A stretch of 64,000 nt of DNA from Actinomycetospora termitidis (GCF_030286555.1 NZ_JASVWF010000003.1:496001-560000); one strand, 5' to 3'; numbered from the stretch's first letter, positions 19,719 through 29,821 are shown. The notes: generated from the sequence alone by a model not told the origin. Translations and numbers: made by a program.

Positions 19719-20597
19719 TCACACGAGGAAGACCTCGCGCGGGCCCGGGGCCCAGCCGTCGGGCAGCTCGGCGTCGTGCGCGGTCCGCCCGGCGCCACCG
19801 GCGGCGGAGAGGAACGCGGCGCTGGCCGCGTGCTTGCGGGCGATGACGGTGTCGGTGAGCAGCACCTGGCGGGCGCGCCGCCACGGCACCTCCGCCGAGT
19901 CCGGGCCGGCCCAGGTCCACGCCCGGTCCAGCCACCGCACCAGGCGCACCCGGTACGCGGCGGTGACCACCTCGGCCGCCCGGCCGGCGGCCTCGTGGTC
20001 GTCGTCGCCGTCCCCGGACCACGGCGCGAGCACGCACAGCCCGCCCGGATCGTCGGAGAACCCGACGATCTCGCTGATGGCGGCCACCACGTCCGACTCC
20101 GCCTGGGCCACCCCGCCGTCGGGCAGACCGAGCCGGTGCCGGCGCACGACCGAGAGGCCGAGCGCCCGGTAGGCGGCCTCGGCCGCCACCTCGTCCGGGT
20201 CGGCCTCGGGCTCGGCGTCCACCTCGTCGTCGGACACGTCGTCGTCCAGGGCGCCGGCCACGAGGTCGTCCAGGGTGAAGGCGGGGACGTCGGTGAGGTC
20301 GGTGGCGTCGGTGAGCCGACCGTCGGGCGCGGCGTCGGTGACCGGCGGGCAGCTCCACGTCGGCCGCTCGGTGAGGCTGAGCACGTCGACCTCCGCGTGC
20401 CGGGACCCGAGGCGGCGCAGCAGCCCGCCGGCGGCCCGGATCTCGTCCCGCGGGTGCGGGGCCACGACCACGATGCGCCGGCAGGAGCGCAGGGTCAGCG
20501 GCCGGAGGGCCTCGAGCGCGGACCACGGCCGGCGCATGTCACGACCGAGGACGTCCGGTCTCGACGCCGGGTCGGACCGCCCGTCGGAGTCAGCCAC
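19719..20597 (-). CDS. PIG-L-like deacetylase, degenerate active site
   Basis: 292 aa. GTG 20597 is preferred because a GGGAGG box lies 8 nt upstream. Family features: VVVAPHPRDEIRAAGGLLRRLG corresponds to the A-H-P-D-D-E motif of PIG-L/MshB metalloamidases, but the first Asp is Arg (HPRDE), so the catalytic base appears lost while His and the second Asp remain. GDGDDDHEAAGRAAE replaces the usual HPDH metal-binding block. An acidic insert (DDDVSDDEVDAEPEADPDE) is in the middle. PIG-L proteins deacetylate GlcNAc-linked substrates; this one may be inactive or altered. It is codirectional with the LOV phosphatase (82-bp gap). Confidence 0.7.
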   Translation of the reverse strand: MADSDGRSDPASRPDVLGRDMRRPWSALEALRPLTLRSCRRIVVVAPHPRDEIRAAGGLLRRLGSRHAEVDVLSLTERPTWSCPPVTDAAPDGRLTDATDLTDVPAFTLDDLVAGALDDDVSDDEVDAEPEADPDEVAAEAAYRALGLSVVRRHRLGLPDGGVAQAESDVVAAISEIVGFSDDPGGLCVLAPWSGDGDDDHEAAGRAAEVVTAAYRVRLVRWLDRAWTWAGPDSAEVPWRRARQVLLTDTVIARKHAASAAFLSAAGGAGRTAHDAELPDGWAPGPREVFLV

Positions 20598-20860
20598 CTC
20601 GCTCACCTCCCGGACCCTGATTCTGGCGCACGGATCTCGCCCGTTCGGAGCAACAGCACGGTCGAACGCCGAGCGGTCCGGCGCGCGACGCGAGCGGTCA
20701 CGACGCGCAGCGACCCGTGCACCCCCACCTCGACGATCCTGGCCCGCCCGGGTGAGATCGGTCCGACGGGGAGCGCACGCCGGAGCGACCATGCGACGTC
20801 CGGGGGATGTCGACGCGCCCGACACGGGGTCACCGGCGGATGAACACCCGGTGACCCACG

Positions 20861-20934
20861 TGCCCCCGGTGGGACTCGAACCCACACTGAAGCGATTTTA
20901 AGTCGCCTGCCTCTGCCGATTGGGCCACAGGGGC
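20861..20934 (-). tRNA. tRNA-Leu (anticodon UAA), short variable loop
   Basis: 74 nt. The minus strand folds as a full cloverleaf: acceptor stem GCCCCTG/CGGGGGC with discriminator A, D arm with G18G19, anticodon stem GGCGA/TCGCT with loop CTTAAAA (anticodon UAA), variable loop TCAGT of only 5 nt, and T arm GTGGG/CCCAC with loop TTCGAGT. The CCA is not encoded (ACG follows). Leucine tRNAs normally have a long class II variable arm; here it is absent, although A73 agrees with LeuRS identity. UAA decodes the rare UUA codon. Confidence 0.9.
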
Positions 20935-20947
20935 TCGGTGCCGGACC

Positions 20948-21661
20948 CTACTGCGCCGGGCCGGCCGCGTGGGCGGCGGCGGCCAGGACCTCCTCGACCA
21001 TCGCCGGGGTGAGCCGGCCGGTGAACGTGTTCTGCTGGCTCACGTGGTAGCAGCCGAACAACTGCAGCGGCGGGTGGTCCGCGCGGCGGGAGGCCAGCTC
21101 GACCGTCACCCCGTGCCCGAAACGCGGGCGCGGCCGGGGCACGACCCACCCGTCTTCGAGCACCGGGAGGAGCGCCTGCCACCCGAAGGCCCCGAGCACG
21201 ACGACCGACCGCACCCCGGTGAGCAGCGCGAACTCGCGCTCCAGGAACGGACGGCACGTGTCGCGCTCCGCGGGCGTCGGCTTGTTCTCCGGCGGCGCGC
21301 AGCGCACCGGCGCGACGATGCGCACGCCGAAGAGCTCCAGCCCGTCGCCCGGGCGGACCGCCGTCGGCTGCGAGGCGAGCCCCACCGCGTGCAGCGCGGC
21401 GTAGAGGACGTCGCCCGAGCGGTCGCCGGTGAACATCCGCCCGGTCCGGTTGGCCCCGTGCGCGGCCGGCGCGAGCCCGACGACGGCGACGCGGGCGTCC
21501 GCGGGCCCGAAGCCGGGGACCGGACGGCCCCAGTAGGTCTCGTCGCGGAACGCCGCGCGCTTCTCCCGCGCCACCTGCTCGCGCCAGGCCACCAGCCGGG
21601 GGCACGCCCGGCACTCGCTGATCTCCGTGTCGAGCGCGGCGAGGGCGCCCACCCGCGTCAC
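20948..21661 (-). CDS. uracil-DNA glycosylase, type 5 (UdgB-like)
   Basis: 237 aa from GTG 21661, overlapping the ppx stop in GTGA. Removes uracil (and deaminated purines) from DNA, starting base excision repair. Iron-sulfur cysteines are visible in CRACPRLVAWRE and CAPPENKPTPAERDTC. The active-site loop is GLAPAAHGANRTGRMFTGDRSG, where the A-H-G replacing the usual polar residue is the mark of family 5 (UdgB). The C-terminal CYHVSQQNTFTGRLTPAM is the DNA-minor-groove loop. It is translated with ppx and followed by the tRNA. Confidence 0.93.
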   Translation of the reverse strand: MTRVGALAALDTEISECRACPRLVAWREQVAREKRAAFRDETYWGRPVPGFGPADARVAVVGLAPAAHGANRTGRMFTGDRSGDVLYAALHAVGLASQPTAVRPGDGLELFGVRIVAPVRCAPPENKPTPAERDTCRPFLEREFALLTGVRSVVVLGAFGWQALLPVLEDGWVVPRPRPRFGHGVTVELASRRADHPPLQLFGCYHVSQQNTFTGRLTPAMVEEVLAAAAHAAGPAQ

Positions 21662-22635
21662 TGGGCCCGGCTCGACCGCGCGCACTCCCGGGCGATGCCG
21701 TCGAGGATGTCGTGCTCGGAGACGACCAGCTCGGTGACGTCGGTGCGCTCCGCGAGCTCCTCGGCCAGGACGCGCACCACCAGCGAGCCGCCGCCGATGA
21801 CGTCGACCCGCCCGGGGTGCATCGGCCCCAGCGCGGCGCGCTCGGACCGGGGCATCGCCTCCAGGCGCAGGCAGGTCTCGCGCACCTCGTCGAGCCCGAG
21901 CCGCGCCAGGTGGATCTTCTCCGGGGCGTAGCTCCGCAGGCCCATCGCGACCGCGGCGATCGTGGTCGCGGTCCCGGCCACCGCGACCCACGTCTGCACC
22001 TGCCCCACGTCCACCGCCTCGAACGCGGGCGCGAGCGTCTCGCGGGTGAACGCCTCGGCCTCGGCGACCTGCGCGGCCGACGGCGGGTCGTCGTGCAGGA
22101 TCTTCTCGGACAGGCGCACGCACCCGACGTTCGCCGAGTACGCCGCCGCCACCTCGGCCGTCAGCGCGTCCCACGACCCGGTGACCAGCTCGGTCGAGCC
22201 GCCGCCGACGTCGGCGACGACGAACGGCCCCTCGTCCGGGTCGAGGTCGGCCACGGCGCCGGCGAAGGACAGCCGGGCCTCCTCCTCGCCCGTGACGACC
22301 TCGGCCTCCACGCCCAGGAGGTCGCGCACCATGGAGAAGAACTCGTCGCGGTTCTCGGCGTCCCGGGTGGCCGAGGTGGCGCACAGCCGGACGGTGGTGG
22401 TGGACGTGCGCCGCAGCATCTCGCCGTAGGCGAGCAGGGCCTCCTTCGTGCGCGCGAGCGACTCCGGGGCGATCCGGCGGGTCGCGTCCACGCCCTGCCC
22501 GAGGCGGTTGATCCGCATCTCCCGGTGGACGTCGACGAGCCACTGCGAGCCGTCCTCGCGGACGGTCACGTCGGCGACGAGCAGGCGGATCGAGTTGGTC
22601 CCGCAGTCGATGGCCGCGACGCGCGGCATGGGCAC
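21658..22635 (-). CDS. ppx: Ppx/GppA family phosphatase
   Basis: 325 aa. Ppx/GppA hydrolyses polyphosphate or pppGpp. ASKHA ATPase-fold marks: AAIDCGTNSIRLLVADV (residues 7-22), GEEEARLSFAGAVAD, VVADVGGGSTELVTG and GGGSLVVRVLAEEL near the C-terminus. The gene is the short form found in actinobacteria (Rv1026-like), which acts as an exopolyphosphatase. It sits downstream of DUF501, ftsB and eno as in M. tuberculosis, though here separated by a 357-bp gap. UDG overlaps its 3' end. Confidence 0.92.
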   Translation of the reverse strand: MPMPRVAAIDCGTNSIRLLVADVTVREDGSQWLVDVHREMRINRLGQGVDATRRIAPESLARTKEALLAYGEMLRRTSTTTVRLCATSATRDAENRDEFFSMVRDLLGVEAEVVTGEEEARLSFAGAVADLDPDEGPFVVADVGGGSTELVTGSWDALTAEVAAAYSANVGCVRLSEKILHDDPPSAAQVAEAEAFTRETLAPAFEAVDVGQVQTWVAVAGTATTIAAVAMGLRSYAPEKIHLARLGLDEVRETCLRLEAMPRSERAALGPMHPGRVDVIGGGSLVVRVLAEELAERTDVTELVVSEHDILDGIARECARSSRAQ

Positions 22636-22992
22636 TCCCCGAGGTGGCGTGGACGACGCGCGAGAGGTTACGGCAGGAGCCCATGCCCGCCGTGCGGGAG
22701 GCGGGACGGGCTACCGGGCGGTGAGACGGCGGGTGTCGCCGCCCGGTAGCCGGTCCGTGCACCCGCGGGATCCGGCGGAGAATCCCGCGGTGTCCGGTGG
22801 GCCGTCCGCACCACCGGGAACCGTGGTCGTCATCACGACGACGGGTCCATCCTGGCCCCTGGAGCAGGTCGGGAGCAATCCGGGACCGGTTCCGACACCG
22901 GGCCGTGTCGTCGGATCACCGTGTCGTGCGCGCTCGCGACCCTGCGTGCGGTCCCGACTGTCCAACCGACCTGTCGAGAAGACACGGTCCGG
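22636..22992. other. intergenic region upstream of ppx
   Basis: 357 bp between the DUF501 stop and the ppx start, both minus strand; in mycobacteria these genes are adjacent. No gene is supported. A 13-bp-stem hairpin lies at 22709-22751; the rest shows no recognisable signal. Confidence 0.5.
22709..22751. terminator. perfect 13-bp hairpin upstream of ppx
   Basis: GGCTACCGGGCGG (22709-22721) and CCGCCCGGTAGCC (22739-22751) are perfect inverted repeats around a 17-nt loop. It lies 242 nt after the DUF501 stop and 74 nt before the ppx start, so it may end the eno-ftsB-DUF501 transcript or shape the ppx leader. Confidence 0.6.
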
Positions 22993-23490
22993 TCACGAGC
23001 CGTCGTGGAGATTCACGCACCGCCCCGACGCCCACCAGTCCGGCAGCATCGCCAGGGTCTCGTCGCCGACCGGGTTCGCGCCCGGTCCGTGCGCGAGGGT
23101 GTGCGCGACGTGCACGTGCAGGCACTTCACCCGGTCCGGCATCCCGCCGGCGCTGACGTCGGTGCCGAGCGGCTCGATGGCGTCGCGCTCGGCGAGGTAG
23201 GCCTCGTGCGCCGCCCGGTACGCCGCGGCGAACTCCGGGTCGCGGTCCAGCCGCTCGGTCTGCTCGCGCATGACGCCCTCGGCCTCGAGGCTGCCGATCC
23301 GCGAGGTCAGGCGCGGGCAGGTCGCGTAGTACAGCGTCGGGAACGGCGTGCCGTCCTCGAGGCGGGGCGCGGTCTGCACCGTCGAGGGCAGCCCGCAGGG
23401 GCAGCGGTGCGCGATCGCGCGCAGACCGCGCGGCGCGCGGCCGATCTGCGCGGCGATCGCCTCGCGATCACCCTCCTGCACGGGTTCCAT
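22993..23490 (-). CDS. DUF501 domain protein
   Basis: 165 aa from ATG 23490, 3 nt after the ftsB stop. Conserved actinobacterial family; the block RCPCGLPSTVQTAPRLEDGTPFPTLYYATCPRL holds the CxC plus Cys pair and PTLYY(A/L)TCP that define DUF501. Later CLHVHVAHTLAHGPGANPVGDE has a His-rich motif suggesting a metal site. Function unknown; the eno-ftsB-DUF501-ppx order is that of Rv1023-Rv1026. Confidence 0.9.
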   Translation of the reverse strand: MEPVQEGDREAIAAQIGRAPRGLRAIAHRCPCGLPSTVQTAPRLEDGTPFPTLYYATCPRLTSRIGSLEAEGVMREQTERLDRDPEFAAAYRAAHEAYLAERDAIEPLGTDVSAGGMPDRVKCLHVHVAHTLAHGPGANPVGDETLAMLPDWWASGRCVNLHDGS

Positions 23491-23493
23491 GGG

Positions 23494-24093
23494 TCAGGGC
23501 GCGCCCGCTCCGGTCCCCAGCGTCCCCCGGGCCACGCGGGTGTACCAGGGCAGCTCGGCCTCGGACGGCGCGAGCGTGGCGTCGGACGTGCTCGGCGTGC
23601 GGGCCGCGTCGCCGGGCAGCTCGACGCGGTAGGGCGTCTCCCCCGGGCGCGCGTAGCCCAGCCGCGCGCGGGCGAGGGCCTCGACGTGGGCCGGGTCCTC
23701 CATCGCCGCGCGCTCCCCGCGCAGCTGCGCCGCCTCGGCGTCGAGACGTCCCTGCTGGGCGGCGACCGCCGCGATCTCGTGGCGCTGCGAGACGTAGTTG
23801 CGCAGCGGCACGGCCACCGTCAGCGCGAGCGCGCAGACGACGACCGCGAGCAGCGCCGCCCGGCGCGCCGTCGACAGGCCGAGGGCGCCGCGGGTGGCGT
23901 GGACCGCCCGGGCCGCCGCCTGCGCCGCCGCCGGGGTGTTTCGTGAACGCCCGGACAGCGGGTGGCGCCGCAGCGCCGTCCGCTGTGGGTCCCGCCGCGG
24001 ACCCTGGCGGGCCCGTTGCCGGCCCCGCGCACGCGACCCACCCGACGTCGGGACGGAGCCCGTCGTCGGCTGGTCGGGTGCGGGGGCGGCCAT
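23494..24093 (-). CDS. FtsB/DivIC-like septum formation initiator
   Basis: 199 aa from ATG 24093, 7 nt after the eno stop with GGAGG inside the end of eno. A long, basic, disordered cytoplasmic N-terminus (about 75 residues) precedes one membrane helix (ARRAALLAVVVCALALTVAVPL) and a periplasmic coiled coil (YVSQRHEIAAVAAQQGRLDAEAAQLRGERAAMEDPAHVEALARARLGY), then the conserved RPGETPYRV, the DivIC motif. FtsB family proteins join FtsL and FtsQ in the divisome. Its place next to eno is conserved in actinobacteria and firmicutes relatives. Confidence 0.92.
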   Translation of the reverse strand: MAAPAPDQPTTGSVPTSGGSRARGRQRARQGPRRDPQRTALRRHPLSGRSRNTPAAAQAAARAVHATRGALGLSTARRAALLAVVVCALALTVAVPLRNYVSQRHEIAAVAAQQGRLDAEAAQLRGERAAMEDPAHVEALARARLGYARPGETPYRVELPGDAARTPSTSDATLAPSEAELPWYTRVARGTLGTGAGAP

Positions 24094-24100
24094 GCGCGGC

Positions 24101-25477
<1,377 letters not shown>

Positions 25478-25543
25478 TCACAGCGCGCGGCGGTCCGGGT
25501 GTCCGCTCTCGCGTCGGGGCCGATCGGGTCCTACCGTGCGGGA

Positions 25544-25939
25544 ATGTCGTCGCCGAGCTCGTCCCAGGAGTCCGGAGTCGGTGCCTTCCGTCGGGCGGAG
25601 GAACTGCTCGAACGACGACGACCGCTCGACGCCCTGAAGGCCCTCGGCACGCTCCCCGAGACCGAGAGCGAGGCGGCCTCGGTGCAGCTGCTCGCCGCGC
25701 GGGCCTACCTCGCCTCCGCCCAGCTGCGCCGCGCCGAGGCGGGGTTCCTGCGGGTCCTCGAGATCGACCCGGCGGACCACTATGCGCGCTTCGCCCTCGG
25801 CCGTTGCCTGCAGCGCCAGTCGCGCCTCGAGGAGGCCCGCGCGCAGCTGCGCATGGCCGCCGCCATGGACCCGCGCCCGGAGTACCAGGAGGCGCTCGGG
25901 GAGGTCAGCGCGTCGATCGCGTACCGCCGCGGGGCGTAG
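25544..25939 (+). CDS. TPR-repeat protein
   Basis: 131 aa from ATG 25544. Two tetratricopeptide-like helix pairs: AFRRAEELLERRRPLDALKAL, AARAYLASAQLRRAEAGFLRVLEIDPADHYARFALGRCLQRQSRLEEARAQLRMAAAMDP. TPRs mediate protein contacts; no enzymatic domain is present. It is divergent from eno (157 bp) and nearly touches the transglycosylase tail-to-tail. It may be an adapter for an unknown partner. Confidence 0.85.
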   Translation: MSSPSSSQESGVGAFRRAEELLERRRPLDALKALGTLPETESEAASVQLLAARAYLASAQLRRAEAGFLRVLEIDPADHYARFALGRCLQRQSRLEEARAQLRMAAAMDPRPEYQEALGEVSASIAYRRGA

Positions 25940-25943
25940 CTCC

Positions 25944-27332
25944 CTACGGCGCGGTGCTGTTCGCGTACGCCTGCGCGGCCGCGTAGACCCGGCGGCCGTA
26001 GTCGTCGGAGTAGTTGTACGAGAGCACGGCGTCCCGCCAGCCCTCGCCGGTCGACAGGTCGCGGCCGCCCGCGCAGAGATAGCGCCCGGCGGCGAGGGCG
26101 GCGTCGAAGATGTTGTTCGGGTCGGCGCGGCCGTCGTCGTTGCCGTCCGAGCGCCACTTCGCCCACGTGGACGGGATGAACTGCAGCGGACCGACGGCCC
26201 GGTCGAGGGTGGGATCGCCGTCCAGGACCCCGCCGTCGGTGTCGGTGATCGTGCGGTTGCCGCTGGTGCCGTCCAGTGGCACGCCGACGATCCGCGGGGT
26301 GACATCGCCGCCGGGCGTCACCTGCGCGCCGCGGTAGCGCCCGTGGTTGGACTCGATGCGGGCGAGGCCGGCGATCGTCACCCAGCTCAGGTGGCAGCCG
26401 GGGTCGACCTTCTTCATCGCGAGGTCCGCCATGCCGTAGGCCTGCAGGGCGGCCGGCGGGACGTTCGTCCGCGACGCGAGGCCGTTCGCCCACGCCGAGA
26501 TCGTCGGCGCGCGACCCGGCTGCGACGCGGAGGCCGTACCGGGGAGCAGCGCGGAGGGCGGGGCGAGGGCATCCGGCTGCCCGACCGTGTTCAGGTCGAC
26601 CTGCGCCGGCGCCACCTCGAGCGCCGGGATCTCCTCCGCGCCGGCGTCGGTCCGCCCGAACTGGCTGCGCTGCTGGAGCACCACGACCGTCCCGACGACC
26701 GCCGCCACCAGCACCAGCACCAGCGCCAGCCGCCCGAGCGCCGCCGTGTGCTGCTTCGGCGGTTCCTTCGGCGTGCTCGGTGCGGGTGGCCCGCTGACGG
26801 GAGGGGTTCCCGACGTCGGGTCGGGCGCGGCGGCCGGGGTGGGTCGCGGACGCGGGGTCGGCGAGGGGCGTGCGGCTCCGGTGGCCGCAGCAGTGGTGGC
26901 AGCGGCGGTCGCGACGCCGTTCCGGTCGCCGTCCCGACCATGATCACCGGAACCAGGAGGATCCGAGGCCTGGGCGTCCGGATCCTCGTCGTTCCGGTGA
27001 TCTTGGTGGTGCGGGCTCTCGGTGGCGCCGGGTGCGGCGGTCGGCACCCGCAGTCCGCGGGACCGACGGCGGGGCCGGGCAAGTTCGGCGGCCCGAGGCG
27101 CTGCAGCGTCATCGACGGGAGCGTCGGCCGGCGGCGCCTCCTCGACCCGGGACGCCGGGCCGGCGTCGAACCAACCGGCCGGACCCGCGCCCGACCTGTC
27201 GTCGGGAACGGGGAAGCGGTCGGTCGCCGTGTCCTCCGGCTCCGGACGACGCATCGGTGACGTGACGTCGTCGGGCTCGCCGTCCTCGCCGGACGGGCCC
27301 GCTCCGCGGTGGGAGTCGACGCTCGTGCTCAT
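25944..27332 (-). CDS. LpqU-like lytic transglycosylase with cytoplasmic tail
   Basis: 462 aa. A long low-complexity cytoplasmic N-terminus (1-195, rich in Pro/Ala/Asp) precedes one membrane helix (about 200-222, LGRLALVLVLVAAVVGTVVVLQQ). The extracellular part has the SLT domain: DLAMKKVDPGCHLSWVTIAGLARIESNHGRYRG with the catalytic Glu in RIESNHG, then GPLQFIPSTWAKW and the NNIFDAALAAGRYLC, CAxG-type end AVLSYNYSDDYGRRVYAAAQAYA. It cleaves peptidoglycan between MurNAc and GlcNAc. It corresponds to Rv1022 (lpqU), which in mycobacteria is a lipoprotein; here a membrane anchor replaces the lipobox. The 15-mer variant TTCCCGACGTCGGGT lies at 26807-26821. Confidence 0.9.
   Translation of the reverse strand: MSTSVDSHRGAGPSGEDGEPDDVTSPMRRPEPEDTATDRFPVPDDRSGAGPAGWFDAGPASRVEEAPPADAPVDDAAAPRAAELARPRRRSRGLRVPTAAPGATESPHHQDHRNDEDPDAQASDPPGSGDHGRDGDRNGVATAAATTAAATGAARPSPTPRPRPTPAAAPDPTSGTPPVSGPPAPSTPKEPPKQHTAALGRLALVLVLVAAVVGTVVVLQQRSQFGRTDAGAEEIPALEVAPAQVDLNTVGQPDALAPPSALLPGTASASQPGRAPTISAWANGLASRTNVPPAALQAYGMADLAMKKVDPGCHLSWVTIAGLARIESNHGRYRGAQVTPGGDVTPRIVGVPLDGTSGNRTITDTDGGVLDGDPTLDRAVGPLQFIPSTWAKWRSDGNDDGRADPNNIFDAALAAGRYLCAGGRDLSTGEGWRDAVLSYNYSDDYGRRVYAAAQAYANSTAP
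26807..26821. repeat. palindromic variant of the dispersed 15-mer
   Basis: TTCCCGACGTCGGGT, one base from the consensus, which makes CCCGACGTCGGG a perfect 12-bp palindrome. It encodes DPTSGTP in the low-complexity tail of the transglycosylase. Confidence 0.6.
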
Positions 27333-27402
27333 CGGTGGGGAAGGTTACGGGGCGGTCACCGCGCCCCTCCGCGGGCCCGAGGATGCGGTGTCCCGAGGGC
27401 GC

Positions 27403-28638
27403 TCAGGCCTCCAGCAGCGACTGACCCCAGTACGCGCCCTCGCCCAGCCCCGGCGGGCACGCGAACACCGCGGACCCGGTGTGCTCGATGTACTCCATCA
27501 TCCGGTCGTACCGCGCGAGGGCGCTCTGCATCGGCACGAACTGGCGCTGCGGGTCGCGCATGAACGCGAGGAAGAACAGCCCTGCGTTCAGGTGGCCCGC
27601 CCCGTCGCTGCCGTCGACGAAGTTGTAGCCGCGGCGCAGGATCCGCACGCCGCCGAGGGCGGAGGCGGACGCGAGCCGGATGTGGGCGTCGTCGGCGATC
27701 AGCGGGGCGGTGAGGTCGATCGGGGCGAACTCGTCGGCGGCACCGATCGGGGCACCGGTGCCCTTCGTGCGGCCGGTGAGGGACTCCTGCTCGGTCAGCG
27801 AGGTGCGGTCCCAGGTCTCGACGTGCATCCGGATCCGGCGGGCGACGAGGTAGGTGCCGCCGGCCATCCACGGGGGCCCCTCGCTGCCGGGGACCCACAC
27901 GTGCTGGTCGAGGGCCGCGGTGTCCTCGGCCTTGAGGTTGTTCGTGCCGTCCTTGAACCCGAACAGGTTGCGGTGGGTCTGCTGCGCGGTCGAGGTCGAC
28001 GAGGTCCGCCCGAACCCGAGCTGGGACCAGCGCACGGCCGTCGTCCCGAACCCGCTGCGGACGAGGTTGCGCACGGCGTGCACGGCGACCTGCGGGTCGT
28101 CCGCGCAGGCCTGGATGCAGAGGTCGCCGCCGGAGAGCGCCGGGTCGAGCTGGTCGCGCTGGAACGGCGGCAGGTCGGCGAGGGCGCGCGGGCGCGGGAT
28201 GCCGAGCTTGTCGAGCAGGGAGCCGCCGATGCCGAAGGTCAGGGTGAGCGACGCCGCCGGCAGGTCCAGCGCCTCCCCGGTGTCCAGCGGCGGGGCCTCC
28301 GGGTTCCGGTTGACCGCCCCGCCGGGAGCGGCCTCCGCACCCGCCGTCATGCGTTCGGCCGCCGACGTCCAGCGCTTGAGCAGGGCGACGACGGCCGGTC
28401 GCAGGATCGGACCGGTCGCGGTCACGTCGAGCGCGACGAAGTGCAGCCGGTCCTGCGCGGGCGTGACGATCCCGGCCTGGTGGACGCCGCGGAACGGCAC
28501 GGTCGCCTGACCGGGGGCCGGGTCCTCGGCACCCGAGCTCCCGACCAGGTAGCCCCCGGCGACACCGGCGCCGACGAGGGCGGTCCCGGCGCCGGCTGCC
28601 CCGAGCAGCCGGCGCCGGGAGAAACCGCGCAGACTCAT
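27403..28638 (-). CDS. efeB: EfeB-type Dyp peroxidase (deferrochelatase)
   Basis: 411 aa. Tat signal (SRRRLLGAAGAGTALVGAGVAGG) directs export of the folded heme protein. GFKDGTNN is the Dyp signature with the distal Asp and Gly (GxxDG); the proximal heme His and RRxYN-like ILRRGYNFVDG follow. EfeB oxidises iron and frees it from heme or siderophores for the permease. The ATG at 28638 overlaps the efeO stop in ATGA, so the two are co-translated. It is the last gene of the efeUOB operon. Confidence 0.93.
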   Translation of the reverse strand: MSLRGFSRRRLLGAAGAGTALVGAGVAGGYLVGSSGAEDPAPGQATVPFRGVHQAGIVTPAQDRLHFVALDVTATGPILRPAVVALLKRWTSAAERMTAGAEAAPGGAVNRNPEAPPLDTGEALDLPAASLTLTFGIGGSLLDKLGIPRPRALADLPPFQRDQLDPALSGGDLCIQACADDPQVAVHAVRNLVRSGFGTTAVRWSQLGFGRTSSTSTAQQTHRNLFGFKDGTNNLKAEDTAALDQHVWVPGSEGPPWMAGGTYLVARRIRMHVETWDRTSLTEQESLTGRTKGTGAPIGAADEFAPIDLTAPLIADDAHIRLASASALGGVRILRRGYNFVDGSDGAGHLNAGLFFLAFMRDPQRQFVPMQSALARYDRMMEYIEHTGSAVFACPPGLGEGAYWGQSLLEA

Positions 28639-29777
28639 GCCGCGATGATCCCCGCGACCTGACTGACGGGCTCGCCGACGGCGTCCACGGCCTCGGTCAT
28701 CTTCCTCGTGTCGTCGGGCGTGAGCTCGGTGTAGAGCTTGAACCCGTCGCCGGCCCGGTAGTTCTCGAGCAGCGCGTCGAGCGCGGCGAAGCGCTGATCG
28801 AGGGTCTGGCCGAGCACCGGGTCACGCTGGTCGATGATCGGGCGCAGCGCGGACACGGCGGCCTGCGAGCCGTCGACGTTCGCGCGGAAGTCCCACAGGT
28901 CGGTGTGCGAGTAGCGGTCCTCCTCGCCGGTGATCTTGCCGGTCGCGACCTCGTCGAGCAGCTCCTTCGCGCCGTTCGCGAGCTGGAGCGGCGTGAGCTG
29001 GACACCACCGACGCGGGACTGCAGGTCACGCACGTCGGCCATCAGGCGGTCCGCCATGGCGCCCGAGTCGGGCTGCAGCCCCGTCACCCAGAGGTCCTTC
29101 TCGAGGCGGTGGTAGCCGGTGAACTCGACGCCCGGGTCGCGCTCGTCGTCCTCGCGGCCGTCGATCTTCGGGTCGATGTCGCCGAAGGACTCGGCCACGG
29201 GCTCGATGCGCTCCCAGTAGGTCCGGCTGACCGGGAAGAGGGCCTGGGCGGCCGGCACGTCACCGCGCTTGACCGCGTCGGTGAACTCGCCGGTCTTCGT
29301 CACGAGGGCCTCGGTCTGCGAGGTCGTGTACCGCTGGTAGCCCGCGACCGCGGCGGCCAGGGCGGCGTCTCCCTCGACGGCGGCCGCGGCGTTGCCGGTG
29401 ACGGTGAACGGGGCGCGGATGCCGTCGCCGACCATGCCCGGCTTGCAGGCGGTGGTGTACGTCCCGCCCTGCGGGATCTCCACGGTCAGCGGCCGGGTGA
29501 GACCCGGCCCGATGTTCTCGACCTCGCCGATGATCCGGTCGCCGGCGCCGTAGACGTAGAACTCGGTCACCTTCGCGCCCGCGTTGCGGATGCTGAACGA
29601 GACCGTGCCGGCCGGCGCGGAGGCCGCGGACAGGTCGCAGGCGGAGTCGCTCGCGGAGACCGAGATCGGTCCGGGCTGGCCCGGGGCGCCCTCCGGTGCG
29701 GCGGTGCTGGTGCAGCCGGCCACGGCGACGGCGGCGAGGGCCGCGGCGAGGGCGGCGAGAGCGGGACGTGCGGACAC
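28635..29777 (-). CDS. efeO: EfeO-type periplasmic iron lipoprotein
   Basis: 380 aa from GTG 29777 (AGGAG 4 nt upstream). A lipobox (VAVAGC) follows a hydrophobic signal, so it is anchored outside the membrane. An N-terminal cupredoxin-like domain (SVSASDSACDLSAASAPAGTVSFSIRNAG) is followed by the M75 peptidase-like imelysin domain with the GxHxxE-type site in EFTGYHRLEKDLWV (H-x-x-E). EfeO presents iron to EfeU. It overlaps efeB by 4 bp and is 44 nt downstream of efeU. Confidence 0.93.
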   Translation of the reverse strand: MSARPALAALAAALAAVAVAGCTSTAAPEGAPGQPGPISVSASDSACDLSAASAPAGTVSFSIRNAGAKVTEFYVYGAGDRIIGEVENIGPGLTRPLTVEIPQGGTYTTACKPGMVGDGIRAPFTVTGNAAAAVEGDAALAAAVAGYQRYTTSQTEALVTKTGEFTDAVKRGDVPAAQALFPVSRTYWERIEPVAESFGDIDPKIDGREDDERDPGVEFTGYHRLEKDLWVTGLQPDSGAMADRLMADVRDLQSRVGGVQLTPLQLANGAKELLDEVATGKITGEEDRYSHTDLWDFRANVDGSQAAVSALRPIIDQRDPVLGQTLDQRFAALDALLENYRAGDGFKLYTELTPDDTRKMTEAVDAVGEPVSQVAGIIAA

Positions 29778-29821
29778 GGTTCTCCTGTCGGGGACGGCGG
29801 GTCGTGCGGGAGGGGGTGCGG

